Both the position numbers and the translations under genes were made by a program. This document shows positions 12,285 to 24,829 of a stretch of DNA of 64,000 nucleotides, in pieces. Each line of letters opens with the position of its first letter. Positions within the stretch are counted from its first letter, which is position 1. The notes under the pieces were generated by a model that was given only the letters and a program-made list of their open reading frames with translations, was not told where the DNA came from and did not search any database. This stretch comes from Toxoplasma gondii ME49 (Eukaryota > Apicomplexa > Conoidasida > Eucoccidiorida > Sarcocystidae): assembly GCF_000006565.2 (NCBI RefSeq), contig NC_031474.1:1116001-1180000 (forward strand). Direction: 5' to 3'.

Positions 12285-13840
12285 AGTCACGTGAACCTAT
12301 CTGCCACACTGTTTTGGCAGCGCGACAAAAAGGTCTTTTGGGACCGTGGTATTAAAGTCAAAGCGGACGAGCAGAGCGCCACACTGTTGAACGAATAGGC
12401 GTGTATGTGTGTGCGTGGCTGTGTGCATGTTGCTGGGTGATGAATGGGGGGAAGCTACGACTTGGTCGACGGGGCGCAGAACTGTGTAGTTGTAGCGAAC
12501 TCAGCCTCCTTCGTAGTTGCCTCATGTTGACGATAATTCGTGTATGTTGTACGGCGAGCGTCCCAGAGCGGGTCGATTGATGGGCGATCGTCACTACTCA
12601 GGGCTAGGTTACAGCCCGTGACTGGTGATAGTGATTGTACACGTAGTGGACGTGTTGTGCCGTCCGTTCAAGAAAGGTACACCATTTTTTGCTGACAACG
12701 AAACATCATCTTGCAACTAGGCGACCGGGTTTCCGTGTGACCGTACGGGCCCCGTCCTCTCGAAGCTACTTGTGTGAGGGCCCCTCCAGTGGCGTGTCAA
12801 TGCTATGGCCGCAACGCGGTATCGAGTGTTGATGTNNNNNNNNNNNNNNNNNNNNNNNNNNNNNNNNNNNNNNNNNNNNNNNNNNNNNNNNNNNNNNNNN
12901 NNNNNNNNNNNNNNNNNNNNNNNNNNNNNNNNNNNNNNNNNNNNNNNNNNNNNNNNNNNNNNNNNNNNNNNNNNNNNNNNNNNNNNNNNNNNNNNNNNNN
13001 NNNNNNNNNNNNNNNNNNNNNNNNNNNNNNNNNNNNNNNNNNNNNNNNNNNNNNNNNNNNNNNNNNNNNNNNNNNNNNNNNNNNNNNNNNNNNNNNNNNN
13101 NNNNNNNNNNNNNNNNNNNNNNNNNNNNNNNNNNNNNNNNNNNNNNNNNNNNNNNNNNNNNNNNNNNNNNNNNNNNNNNNNNNNNNNNNNNNNNNNNNNN
13201 NNNNNNNNNNNNNNNNNNNNNNNNNNNNNNNNNNNNNNNNNNNNNNNNNNNNNNNNNNNNNNCCACGGAGCTATGGTTGTTCACGGAAAGGCGGCAGGCA
13301 AACTTTGGAGGAGCGGACATAGGGTTGGCCAGTGGTTGCACACACTGTTGGGGATCAGCAGCCTCTAGGTCCTTGAGGTGGCGTTGAAAAGGAGCGACAT
13401 TGGGTGGTTGCCTCGTCTGCCGATACGCTAGCAGTCGGCCAGTTACGACTGCGGAGACAAGGTCAGTCTCTAGGCGCCGCATTCGGTGTCGAGCTGAAAC
13501 GGAATGCCAGTGATGACTCGGCTGCCCATTTTGGTAATCGTGTTATGTTAGATGCCTTTTGCGGAACAATGGGTGATTGTGGTGACAGTGAAAAACCCAC
13601 GTGCAGCAAAAAGGGGACCTGGGACCGACTGGAGTGGCGGCTGTGACCACGCGCCTGTGCCCCTTTCGGGCGTCAGTGACGCTCTTGGAAAGGTTGCCGA
13701 CGCCATGGGTATTGTGGAATGAGGGTCGAGTCACTGCCGTGAAGGACCGATTGCAGCCCGGCTGGCGGGGAAAGACTTGTACTTCACAGAGCGGGCTGCA
13801 CTGTTGATTGCTATTCTGTATTACTGGAAGGCCGTAGGAT
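12285..13840 (+). repeat. 1.51 kb tandem duplication, left copy (contains gap)
   Basis: Bases 12,311-12,835 read the same as 13,910-14,434. After the gap, 13,263-13,840 reads almost the same as 14,776-15,353. The offset is 1,599 bp before the gap and 1,513 bp after it. If the copies are equal in length, the true period is 1,513 bp and the gap is drawn 86 bases too long. Confidence 0.85.
12836..13262. other. Assembly gap (427 N)
   Basis: A single run of N lies inside the left copy of the duplication. The corresponding right-copy interval is 14,435-14,775 (341 bp) and is fully sequenced. Open frames that appear to read through the N run are artefacts. Confidence 0.98.
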
Positions 13841-13903
13841 CTGTCGGGTGCGGAGGACCACCGTAGCACCGTGATGCGCCATTATTCGCGTGAACCCGTT
13901 CGC

Positions 13904-15353
13904 TACACTGTTTTGGCAGCGCGACAAAAAGGTCTTTTGGGACCGTGGTATTAAAGTCAAAGCGGACGAGCAGAGCGCCACACTGTTGAACGAATAGGCG
14001 TGTATGTGTGTGCGTGGCTGTGTGCATGTTGCTGGGTGATGAATGGGGGGAAGCTACGACTTGGTCGACGGGGCGCAGAACTGTGTAGTTGTAGCGAACT
14101 CAGCCTCCTTCGTAGTTGCCTCATGTTGACGATAATTCGTGTATGTTGTACGGCGAGCGTCCCAGAGCGGGTCGATTGATGGGCGATCGTCACTACTCAG
14201 GGCTAGGTTACAGCCCGTGACTGGTGATAGTGATTGTACACGTAGTGGACGTGTTGTGCCGTCCGTTCAAGAAAGGTACACCATTTTTTGCTGACAACGA
14301 AACATCATCTTGCAACTAGGCGACCGGGTTTCCGTGTGACCGTACGGGCCCCGTCCTCTCGAAGCTACTTGTGTGAGGGCCCCTCCAGTGGCGTGTCAAT
14401 GCTATGGCCGCAACGCGGTATCGAGTGTTGATGTGGTTGTAGCCGCGCTGCAATGCGAATAGACCAATATCCTGGCTTTGGCATTGGTTCGCTGAGTGGT
14501 GCCTCTCACCATGTCTGCCGGTGGTGTTGTGTCTGGTGTGGCCCGAGATGGCCCGTGTGTGTCAGGTTGGTGCGTCGATTTGCTCATGGTGCGGCTTGAT
14601 GCAGGAGTTGTTGATGTGGGCTCGTGAAGACAGGGAAGCCGTGGAGGCGTGCTTTCTGGCACTTTTCCCGAGGACGAACGCTGTGGTGTCATTGCAGTGG
14701 TGGAGATGCAGAGGACGGCCAATTTCTCCCAGCCAAGGACAAGACCTAATGGCATGGCTTGTCTCGACTGAACACCCACGGAGCTATGGTTGTTCACGGA
14801 AAGGCGGCAGGCAAACTTTGGAGGAGCGGACATAGGGTTGGCCAGTGGTTGCACACACTGTTGGGGATCAGCAGCCTCTAGGTCCTTGAGGTGGCGTTGA
14901 AAAGGAGCGACATTGGGTGGTTGCCTCGTCTGCCGATACGCTAGCAGTCGGCCAGTTACGACTGCGGAGACAAGGTCAGTCTCTAGGCGCCGCATTCGGT
15001 GTCGAGCTGAAACGGAATGCCAGTGATGACTCGGCTGCCCATTTTGGTAATCGTGTTATGTTAGATGCCTTTTGCGGAACAATGGGTGATTGTGGTGACA
15101 GTGAAAAACCCACGTGCAGCAAAAAGGGGACCTGGGACCGACTGGAGTGGCGGCTGTGACCACGCGCCTGTGCCCCTTTCGGGCGTCAGTGACGCTCTTG
15201 GAAAGGTTGCCGACGCCATGGGTATTGTGGAACGAGGGTCGAGTCACTGCCGTGAAGGACCGATTGCAGCCCGGCTGGCGGGGAAAGGCTTGTACTTCAC
15301 AGAGCGGGCTGCACTGTTGATTGCTATTCTGTATTACTGGAAGGCTGTAGGGT
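13904..15353 (+). repeat. 1.51 kb tandem duplication, right copy
   Basis: This is the complete copy of the duplicated unit. It contains an AAAGGCGGCAGGCAAAC box near 14,800 that resembles the AAAGGCGGTAGG box of the 0.96 kb family. It also has a CGGTATCGAGTGTTGATG tag near 14,416 like the CGGGCTCGAGTGTTGATG tag of that family. The two families therefore seem distantly related. A 197-codon minus-strand frame (14,402-14,995) has no recognisable domain. Confidence 0.8.
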
Positions 15354-15499
15354 CTGTGGGATGCACATGGCCATCGGTATCTGTATTTTGTGTGTCAAGC
15401 AGGGGCTGTGGTGGCTGCGTGACGTAATCGAAATCTTTTTTGGAGGTTGTGGAGCTGACGGGGCATGAAATGTGCATTTTCTTGTGCAGTTGCTCAGTG

Positions 15500-17150
15500 T
15501 AACCGGCGATGTCGTGCACGTTTTCCATGTCACGGGATCTCGGACGGCGCGAAGTATTTTTGCTTGTATTTGCAAGTGTGGGGCTGGATGTGGACAGGGT
15601 AGCGGTGCTCACAGCCGTAAGGACAGAGCACTGTCGGCGCCGACAACGCGTCAGGCCGTGAAGGGCTTTTCGCGAATTGCGGTGCCTGCCCACTTCAAGT
15701 TGGTATGTTGAAGCATGGTGATTGTTGCACTATAATACAGCGCTGAACTGGCGACTTCCGTTTCTGACAGAGGTGACGTCGCCTGTAGTCCGTGCAGTAA
15801 AACGCACACGGCGCGTAGGTCCCGTAGCGAACTGATTGCGATCCACACGTGGTCACATGCGTGTTTCACGTAGGTTATGAACTCGTTTAGAGGGCGTCCG
15901 AAAGCAACTGCGTGGGTACAATGTTGCATCTCGGACACTCGATTGTCCGTCGAAGTTTTCAAGTAACTTTTTTCGTACGAGGGTTACGGAGACGAGTGCT
16001 GACTCCGTGAAGGGTATGAGCGGAGCTGGGAAGCGCATTGACACCCTTCACCAGGTGGCTTTGCATTTCATGCCTGAGTGTGTGTTATGGCTGTGTCGCT
16101 CATGTCTGTGTAGTTTGTGTGTGTTACGGGTTGTTGGTATGCCATACGAGCATGTGTCCCTATCGAGGAAACAGCAGGAAGGCGGGGATAGCCCGCGCAC
16201 GTGTCGGCCTGGTCCAAGGCTGTGATTTGGTGCTTGTGTGCTTGGTCCAGATGTGTGCTGGCTCGAGATGTCCATGACGAGAGTTTGACCACGGATAAAA
16301 GCAGTGTTGAATGGCCGTTACGGATCTGGATTATATCCGATATATTTCTAGCTGAACTCTAGAATCATTGTTCTGTTGTGGGGAGTGGTGAACGTGGATT
16401 ATGAGTGGTGACAGGAGACAGATGAACTGTGCAGCGGGTGACGGTCTGGCGCATTTGCGGTTTGCTGGCTCGAGTTTGGCCTGGCCTCTGAAGGGGCATT
16501 AGTCTTGTCGCCTCTTTTCGCGTCGGTCGGTAGACGTTGACTACTCGCGGATAAGCTGTAGGCAACACTACTATGATTGTACGTGCTTATGACAAGTTCA
16601 ACAGCGAAGGGAAAGATAGAACGATCGCACCGAACACGTAGCGGACAAAGGACGGATCAGTCAAGGGCAGTGGCAGAGGTGGGCTCGGTAAGGGCTTGAA
16701 GTTGTGTGTTGTTTGGCGTGGTCTGTCCCGATGGATTGTTCTAAACAGTGCAAGTCGTATATGACGAGAAGTGTTACTGCCGAATGTATGCCGCCGCCAC
16801 CTCCGCGTTCCGGTTGTCAGGTCTTGTCCCTGCCGGTGGTGATAAGTAGCCGACTGAGACGGTCTGATCTTTAGTGGTTGTCTGGAGGAAGGCCACACGA
16901 CAGAACGCTGCTCTCAGGTGTCGAGGACTTGCTTGCGGGTACACCTCAACACACTGGACTCGTGACCCATGAGGGTGTCGTCAGCTTACAGGCCGATCTG
17001 CCTGGCTTCTGTACCCGGCAGTCGACCGTGATGTGTGCTGTTATGCCGTCCGTTTTTCTGGCGTGGATGGTTTCCAGGCGGCACAAGTAGGAACGCGTTT
17101 TCAAGGTGTTCATGAACGCGCAACGTGCGCTGTCACTGAGCAGCTGGCGT
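15500..17150 (+). repeat. Composite repeat unit 1 (delta-alpha-beta-sat, diverged)
   Basis: Modules in order: delta ~15,500-15,710, alpha ~15,712-16,320, beta ~16,345-16,930, sat ~16,935-17,150. Delta has a CTTTTCGCGAATTGCGG box. Alpha has TAGTCCGTGCAGTAAAACGC at about 15,788 and ATGAGCGGAGCTGGGAAGCG at 16,016. Beta opens with a TTGTGGGGAGTGGTGAACGT-type segment. The sat module is a single diverged satellite-like monomer (GGACTCGTGACCCATGAGG, then TTTTTCTGGCGTGGATGG). It is the most decayed of the full-length units. Confidence 0.7.
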
Positions 17151-18967
17151 GGAGGGATGGTTGCGTCATATGCGTCATGCGTTAGCACAGTACGAGAGAA
17201 GCAAGGCGAATCATCCTTCGGCCCACGTCTGACCTTGGTCGCAGGATTGTGGGGGGACAAAGGCGCGCGCACCCGCGGGGGCAGAGTATTTTCGGTGCCG
17301 GCCACGCATTGTCTCATGCAAGCTTTTCGCGAATCGCCCTGCATGTGGATGATGCTCAAGTTGGTATGTCAAGGCGGGATATTGCAACACTAGGATACAG
17401 GGCTGAACAGGCAATTTGTCTGTGATTGGGATGACGTCGCCTGTAGTCCGTGCAGTAAAACGCAGGCAAAGCGTAGATCAGCTGCCGAATCACTAGCGTT
17501 TTCCGTCTGCGGCCACGTGTGAGTTTTGAGCAGATTGTGAACTCGTTCGAAGCAAATGTCACAGCGCTTGCATGGGCAACATGCAGCGTTTGGACATTCG
17601 ATTGTCCGTTGAAGGTCGGGCACTCCTCTTCCGTATACGAGAGTTGCGGAGACGAGTGCTGACTCCGTGAAGGGTATGAGCGGAGCTGGGAAGCGCATTG
17701 ACACCCTTCACCAGGTGGCTTTGCAGTTCCGCGTGTGCAGCCGCCAGTCTATGACTCCGATAATAGACTGCATCTCTCATTCAAGATGCCTGAGTGTGTG
17801 TTATGGCTGTGTCGCTCATGTCTGTGTAGTTTGTGTGTGTTACGGGTTGTTGGCATGCCATTCGAGCATGTGTCCCTATCGAGGAAACAGCAGGAAGGCG
17901 GGGATAGCCCGCGCACGTGTCGGCCTGGTCCAAGGCTGTGATTTGGTGCTTGTGTGCTTGGTCCAGATGTGTGCTGGCTCGAGATGTCCAGGACGAGAGT
18001 CTGACCACGGATAAAGGCAGTGTGGAACGTCCATCGCAGATATCAACTGTATCCGATGTGAGTCTAGTATGATCCTTGGTATTTCTGGAAGCATTGTGTC
18101 GTGGGAAATGGTTGCCGTGGATCGTAGATGGTGGCTGGTTGATGGGGATGCTTATCGGCTCATGCACTGTTCTGCGGAGGACGGTCGAAGAGTTTTCTTG
18201 GTCGCTTCCTCTAGTTCTGTTGGACCCTTAAGGGGCACGGGCCGTGCTGGCTTTGAGCGCGGTGGGTTGTGGATGCTGTCTGTTTGCCGATAGCTTGTAC
18301 GTTGCCGCTGCAAGACTGCGCATGGACGTAGCAAGTGCGACAGTGGCTGGCTACAGAGAATGACGGAACCGAGTAGTCAGCTGAGAAGGGACTAATCCAT
18401 CTACGGCAGCAGCTGATGTAGCGCCGGTGAAGGCAATGGAGTTTTGTGTTGGTGGGGCATGGTCTGTGTCATAGCATCGCTCCAGCAGAGCAAGTCATGT
18501 CTGACGAGACTTGTTATTGTCGACTGTATGTAGCGACCGTTTCCGCCTTCCACTAGTCTTATCTTTTTTGTGTCGGTGGTGAGGAGGCGCTAGTGAAAGA
18601 CTGATGTTGTGGGATTATCTGGAGGGTGACCACAAGACAACCAGCTGCTTTCAGGCGTCAGGGACTTGGCTGCGCGTACATCTCAATTCACTGGACTCGT
18701 GACTCATTAAGACTTCCTCGCCATATAGGACGCTCTGCCTGAGTCACTCATCCGAAATGTGGCGGTGATGGTGTGCAGTGTTTTGTCATGTCCTTGTTGT
18801 TATGGATACTCTTCAACATGCGCGAATAGAAGCATCATTTCAAGGAGGCGATAAACATGTGATAGGCACCGTCGTTTTGTCATGGAGCAGTCGGTTGCTG
18901 GCATAGAAGGACGGCTGCGCCATACATTCTCAACATGCCCGTGAAACAAGGCGATCCATCGTTGGGC
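17151..18967 (+). repeat. Composite repeat unit 2
   Basis: Delta and alpha (17,151 to about 18,058) are near-identical to 21,967-22,874, an offset close to 4,814 bp. The beta part (18,068-18,660) is diverged. The sat part (18,660-18,900) is a single decayed monomer followed by GTGATAGGCACCGTCGTTTT at about 18,859, a hallmark of the satellite. It runs directly into the gamma element. Confidence 0.75.
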
Positions 18968-20366
18968 CCACGTCTGCGTGTGATGAATAGACTGTGGTGG
19001 ACCAGGGCGCGTGCATTCACATGGGCAGAGTAGTGTCTGCGGCGGCAACAGGTTGTCCAAGATAAAACTGCTTGCTGCGACAGTGGCGCCATTCTTCGTT
19101 GTGGCAAGGGGCATATGTATGTATGTACATACATATAGATATATACACATTCTGAAAGAGGTCACACAGGCGTAGACTTTTAGGGCATGACACTGCTTCG
19201 GGGGGGAGTGTTCTGGGTAAAGGTCGCATTGATTATGTGCGTCACCGCGGCTTCGTCCACGCCCAGCGTCGAATGTATCAACGACCGGGTTTCTCTAATG
19301 GGTCCGATGAGTGACGCGACTCGCGATCTTTGTCGAGGAGCTGTCTCTGGGTGTTGGAGGGGGAGTAGAGTTCTCCACTCAGAGGAGGTCTCGTCAATTT
19401 GCTTACAGTCGGTAATGGATGCAGTCGGTGTGCGTGGCCGTTCAGAGAACGCAGCAATAGAGGCTTGTTATGTGTTTCCAGTCGACGGGCGGCGTGTGGT
19501 CATATGAGCAATTAAGGCGCACGGCACTGTATATTCACCGTCACCTTGGACAGAACTCACTGCCTGTGTCGAACTTGAGAGGCTGAAGTTGCAGGTTTCT
19601 GGTTGTTACGTAAAGTCGGTAGGCATCGGGAGAACGACTGGAGAGGGTGGCGATCAGAGTGCTGGAGGTTGGTTGGGGAGAAGCCGTGCTTACATACCGG
19701 CAGGTGACCAGGTACGGGAGAAACGCCAAATGGTAGCAGCATCAGTAGATCTTTCAGCCGCTGGTTGGCCAACCCTGATTAGAGGGTTTACAAATCGTGT
19801 CGGCGCATTCGTCCCTGATCGTGTATCATCGTAGGTCACTATGCGACTGGCCTTCACATGCGTGTGGCAGGCATTACTATTTATTCATGACACAGTTGGG
19901 CGCAGGGGGTGGGGGCACAAGCGCTGCAGTCCACGACAATCTGGATGCGCGTCAGCCGGGAGCGACGGCTACTTCTCAGAGTGTGCACCAGTTCAGATGC
20001 GTTCTTCTGTATCCAGAGAGTCTCAGTTGGCATCGTGGATCACTCAGTGTCAGCAGCCGTGTGTGGCGTAGGTGTACATCCAGGTTTCTGGTGGTTCCGC
20101 TCCTTATTCTTAAGCCCGTGTTGAAGCCTGTGGATGGTGCCACGAGGTGTGCAGTGTGAGTTCTCCTGTGGCACTGGCTTGGGGATCTGAGAGCACCATC
20201 GTCCAGGTTTGTCATCTCAGGGAGAATGGGGAGCGTTCGTGCATTTTTCACCTTGCTTTTGAATGCGTAGCCAGATCAGAATGGACGGAGGTGTGCGCAG
20301 CCAAAGGGACAAACGAGGAGCGGTGGGGAAAAGACATTGGCCCCCTTAGTTTATCCTCACGAATCC
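18968..20366 (+). repeat. Gamma element, left copy
   Basis: This 1.4 kb segment is nearly identical to 37,356-38,759. It includes the microsatellite at about 19,113-19,150. Differences are a handful of substitutions and a four-base insertion (an extra GTGC) in the right copy near 37,822. Overlapping open frames (for example 19,187-19,507 and 19,797-20,159 on plus) have no recognisable domain. The frames are disturbed by the insertion, so I do not call genes. Confidence 0.85.
19113..19150. repeat. ATGT/TATA-type microsatellite
   Basis: A short alternating stretch (TATGTATGTACATACATATA followed by GATATATACAC) lies inside the gamma element. It recurs in the right copy at about 37,503-37,540 with small changes. 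It is self-complementary in part and could form a cruciform or hairpin. Confidence 0.8.
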
Positions 20367-20379
20367 CCTCGCGTGCTAC

Positions 20380-21966
20380 TCCGACAAAAAGGACGTACGC
20401 TGGACCCGGATGGTTGAAGCTGAACATCGGTAATGCAACACTCGAAAGCGATGCTCAACTGATCGCTAGTGTCTTGTGTAGATGCCATCGTCTGGAGTCT
20501 GTCTAGTAAAGAGCAGACGAACTGTAGGTTCACTACTGAACTAGCAGTATTCCCGACGCGGCCACGCGTGTGTTCTGTGTAGGTCATGGCCGCGCTCGAT
20601 GCGTGTGCCACATCAGCTGCGTGGGCAGCATGTAGCGTTTGGGCATTCGATTGTCCGTTGAAGGTCGGGCACTCCTCTTCCGTATACGAGAGTTGCGGAG
20701 ACGAGTGCTGACTCCGTGAAGGGTATGAGTGGAGCTGGGAAGCGCATTGACACCCTGCACCAGGTGGCTTTGCAGTTCCGCGTGTGCAGCCGCCAGTCTA
20801 TGACTCCGATAATAGACTGCATCTCTCATTCAAGATGCCTGAGTGTGTGTTATGGCTGTGTCGCTCATGTCTGTGTAGTTTGTGTGTGTTACGGGTTGTT
20901 GGCATGCCATTCGAGCATGTGTCCCTATCGAGGAAACAGCAGGAAGGCGGGGATAGCCCGCGCACGTGTCGGCCTGGTCCAAGGCTGTGATTTGGTGCTT
21001 GTGTGCTTGGTCCAGATGTGTGCTGGCTCGAGATGTCCAGGACGAGAGTCTGACCACGGATAAAGGCAGTGTGGAACGGCCATCGCAGATATCAACTGTA
21101 TCCGATGTATTCTTAATGTAGTCTTATGTGATTTCTGGAAGTACTGTTGTGGGGCAGCCAATCGTGAACGTGGACCTCAGAGCGCGGCCGACAACGGGCG
21201 GTGGTCGGGGATCGATGGAGTTTGCAGCGACAGGCGATCTTGTATTTTTACAGTTTGATTTCTTGCCTTTGGCGGAGACCCTGAAGCGGGCACAGGCCTT
21301 GGCGGCTTTAATCTCGTCGGACTTTGGTTGTCAATCCTCCGCGGATAGCCTGTAGGCAACGAATGCAGGAGAGGACGTGGTTGTGGCGGGTGCGACGGCG
21401 AAGGGATAGAGACAACGAGAGCAGCGAACACGCAGCTGACAGGGGAAGGATCGATCAAGGTCAGCAGCTGATGTAGCGCCGATGAGGGTAGTGGAGTTGC
21501 GTGTTGGTGGGACGTCGTCTGTGTCCTAGCGTCACTTGCAGTAGCGCACGTTGCATCTGACGAGACATGTTATTTTCGAGTGTGTGTTGCTGGAGTTTCC
21601 GCGTTCCAGCTACCATGTCTTGCCCGTGCGAGGTGGTGAGGGGAAGCGGACAGTAAGGCGTCGGTGTCGTGGGGTTGTTTGGAGGAGGGTGTCACGACAA
21701 CGAGCTGCTTTCAGCCATAGTGAAGATGGTTTCGCGTGCACCTTACTTCCCTGAGTTGCTGATCCAAGAGGGTTTCCTCGTCTTCCAGACGATCTGCCAG
21801 GGTCGTTTACCCGACAGCTGGCGTTAATCAGGTGCACTGTGGTGCAATTTGTCTTTTAGGCGTAGATCCTTTCCATCAAGCACTAAAAGAAACGCCGAGT
21901 CATTGTGGCAATGAGCGGGCGAGAGCCACGGCCATTTTGTCGTGGATCAGCCGGCAGCTGGCATGG
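20380..21966 (+). repeat. Composite repeat unit 3
   Basis: Alpha ~20,500-21,120, beta 21,128-21,740, and a single diverged sat module ~21,740-21,960. The alpha core (20,690-21,080) is near-identical to 17,640-18,030. The middle of beta differs from the majority form (21,300-21,420 carries a GACTTTGGTTGTCAATCCTC segment). It shares this variant only with the copy at 39,475-39,830. Confidence 0.8.
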
Positions 21967-23829
21967 AGGGATGGTTGCGTCATATGCGTCATGCGTTAGC
22001 ACAGTACGAGAGAAGCAAGGCGAATCATCCTTCGGCCCACGTCTGACCTTGGTCGCAGGATTGTGGGGGGACAAAGGCGCGCGCACCCGCGGGGGCAGAG
22101 TATTTTCGGTGCCGGCCACGCATTGTCTCATGCAAGCTTTTCGCGAATCGCCCTGCATGTGGATGATGCTCAAGTTGGTATGTCAAGGCGGGATATTGCA
22201 ACACTAGGATACAGGGCTGAACAGGCAATTTGTCTGTGATTGGGATGACGTCGCCTGTAGTCCGTGCAGTAAAACGCAGGCAAAGCGTAGATCAGCTGCC
22301 GAATCACTAGCGTTTTCCGTCTGCGGCCACGTGTGAGTTTTGAGCAGATTGTGAACTCGTTCGAAGCAAATGTCACAGCGCTTGCATGGGCAACATGCAG
22401 CGTTTGGACATTCGATTGTCCGTTGAAGGTCGGGCACTCCTCTTCCGTATACGAGAGTTGCGGAGACGAATGCTGACTCCGTGAAGGGTATGAGCGGAGC
22501 TGGGAAGCGCACTGACACCCTTCACCAGGTGGCTTTGCAGTTCCGCGTGTGCAGCCGCCAGTCTATGACTCCGATAATAGACTGCATCTCTCATTCAAGA
22601 TGCCTGAGTGTGTGTTATGGCTGTGTCGCTCATGTCTGTGTAGTTTGTGTGTGTTACGGGTTGTTGGCATGCCATTCGAGCATGTGTCCCTATCGAGGAA
22701 ACAGCAGGAAGGCGGGGATAGCCCGCGCACGTGTCGGCCTGGTCCAAGGCTGTGATTTGGTGCTTGTGTGCTTGGTCCAGATGTGTGCTGGCTCGAGATG
22801 TCCAGGACGAGAGTCTGACCACGGATAAAGGCAGTGTGGAACGGCCATCGCAGATATCAACTGTATCCGATGTATTCTTAATGTAGTCTTATGTGATTTC
22901 TGGAAGTACTGTTGTGGGGCAGCCAATCGTGAACGTGGACCTCAGAGCGCGGCCGACAACGGGCGGTGGTCGGGGATCGATGGAGTTTGCAGCGGCAGGC
23001 GGTCTTGTATTTTTACAGTTTGGTTTCTTGCCTTTGGCGGAGACCCTGAAGCGGGCACGGGCCTTGCTGGTTTTAAGCGTCTCGGCTGGTGGACGTTGTA
23101 GGTTTCCTTACAGTTCGTACGTCACCGGTGCAGGGCTGGCCATGGGTTTGAGAAATGCACCAGCGAAGGGAGAGGGACAGAACGCGAGCAGCGAACACGC
23201 ATCCGACAGGGGACGGATCGATCAAGGCCAGCAGCTGATGTAGCGCCGATGAGGGTAGTGGAGTTGCGTGTTGGTGGGACGTCGTCTGTGTCCTAGCGTC
23301 GCTTGCAGTAGCGCACGTTGCATCTGACGAGACATGTTATTTTCGAGTGTGTGTTGCTGGAGTTTCCGCGTTCCAGCTACCGTGTCTTACCCCTGCCAGG
23401 TAGTGCCGACGAGAGGGCAGAGAAGGACTGATGCTGGGTGGTTGTGTGGAGGAGGTCCACACGAGAACAGGCTGCTTTCAGATGTCGAGGGCCTGAGTGT
23501 GCGTATACCTCAATACACGGGGTTCATAACCCGTGGGGACATTCTCGGCTTACTGGATGATCAGCCTGAGTCTCGCACCTCGCAGGTGACGGTGGTAGTG
23601 GCGTTCACCCACGTGCTGTCCTCTTTTTTTGTATGGATTGTTATCAGCAAGAAGAAGTAGGAGTGTCGTGTAAAAGGGGCAGCGAATACGTGATTGTGAC
23701 CGTCATTTTGATATAGATCATTTGTTTGTGAGCATAGAGGTACGGTTGCGCCAGGCACTGTCATTGTAGCTGTGAAGTAAGGCGACCCACATCCATGATC
23801 CCACATCAGGCGGAAGTGGCAACCTCTAG
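21967..23829 (+). repeat. Composite repeat unit 4 (full form)
   Basis: Delta 21,967-22,214, alpha 22,215-22,880, beta 22,893-23,500 and sat ~23,500-23,800. This is a good reference for the full composite. Beta opens TGATTTCTGGAAGTACTG. It contains CATCTGACGAGACATGTTAT, then GAGAACAGGCTGCTTTCAGA, before passing into the sat module. No reading frame is conserved in a way that suggests a protein-coding element. Confidence 0.85.
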
Positions 23830-24829
23830 TGGGCAAAGGCGCGTACAACCACCGACTCAGATTAGTGTCGGCGGCAGCTCAGCATTGTCTCATGCACACT
23901 CACGGTGTTCGGGAAGAGACTCTGATTACGGATAAAGGCAGTGTGGAACGTCCGCGTTGGATATCAATTGAATCCGCTGTATTCTTAATGTTATCTTAGG
24001 TGATTTCTGGAAGCACCTTTGCGGGGCAGGGAAGCGTGAACGTGGACCTCAGAACGCGGCCGACAACGGGCGGTGGTCGGGGATCGATGGAGTTTGCAGC
24101 GGCAGGCGGTCTTGTATTTTTACAGTTTGGTTTCTTGCCTTTGGCGGAGACCCTGAAGCGGGCACGGGCCTTGCTGGCTTTGAGCGTCTCGGCTGGTGGA
24201 CATTGTAGGTTTCCTTACAGTTCGTACGTCACCGGTGCAGGGCTGGCCATGGGTTTGAGAAATGCACCAGCGAAGGGAGAGGGACAGAACGCGAGCAGCG
24301 AACACGCATCCGACAGGGGACGGATCGATCAAGGCCAGCAGCTGATGTAGCGCCGATGAGGGCAGTGAAGTTGCGTGTTGGTGGGACGTCGTGTGTGTCC
24401 TAGCGTCGCTCGCAGTAGCTCACGTTGCATCTGACGAGACATGTTATTTTCGAGTGTGTGTTGCTGGAGTTTCCGCGTTCCAGCTACCGTGTCTTACCCC
24501 TGCCAGGTAGTGCCGACGAGAGGGCAGAGAAGGACTGATGCTGGGTGGTTGTGTGGAGGAGGTCCACACGAGAACAGGCTGCTTTCAGATGTCGAGGGCC
24601 TTCCTGTGCGTGTACCGCAATTCCCTGGGTTCGTGGTCCATGAGGCCTCCCTCGCCCTACAGGACGATCAGGCGGAGTGTTGTACCCGAGAGCCGGCGGC
24701 CATCAGGTGGCGTGTGATGCCATTTGACTTTCTGGCATTGGTCGTCTCCAGCAAGCACACGTAGGATCGTCCTCCGATTGTAACAATGGTCACGTGACAG
24801 ACACCCTTGCTGTGTTGAAGTGCATCTTG
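23830..24829 (+). repeat. Short composite unit 5 (alpha mostly deleted)
   Basis: A remnant of delta (GCATTGTCTCATGCACACTC at about 23,882) joins directly to the tail of alpha (ACGGATAAAGGCAGTGTGGA near 23,930). Full beta follows at 24,000-24,607, then a sat module at 24,607-24,829 already close in sequence to the satellite array. About 600 bp of alpha is missing compared with unit 4. Confidence 0.85.

Noticed and set aside
12766..13482. Long open frames crossing the N run
   Set aside because: Reading frames through N are meaningless.
24441..24764. 107-codon plus-strand frame repeated in beta-sat units (also at 25,545 and 32,289)
   Set aside because: It crosses the beta and sat modules and changes its ending from unit to unit. 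There is no evidence of selection on the protein.
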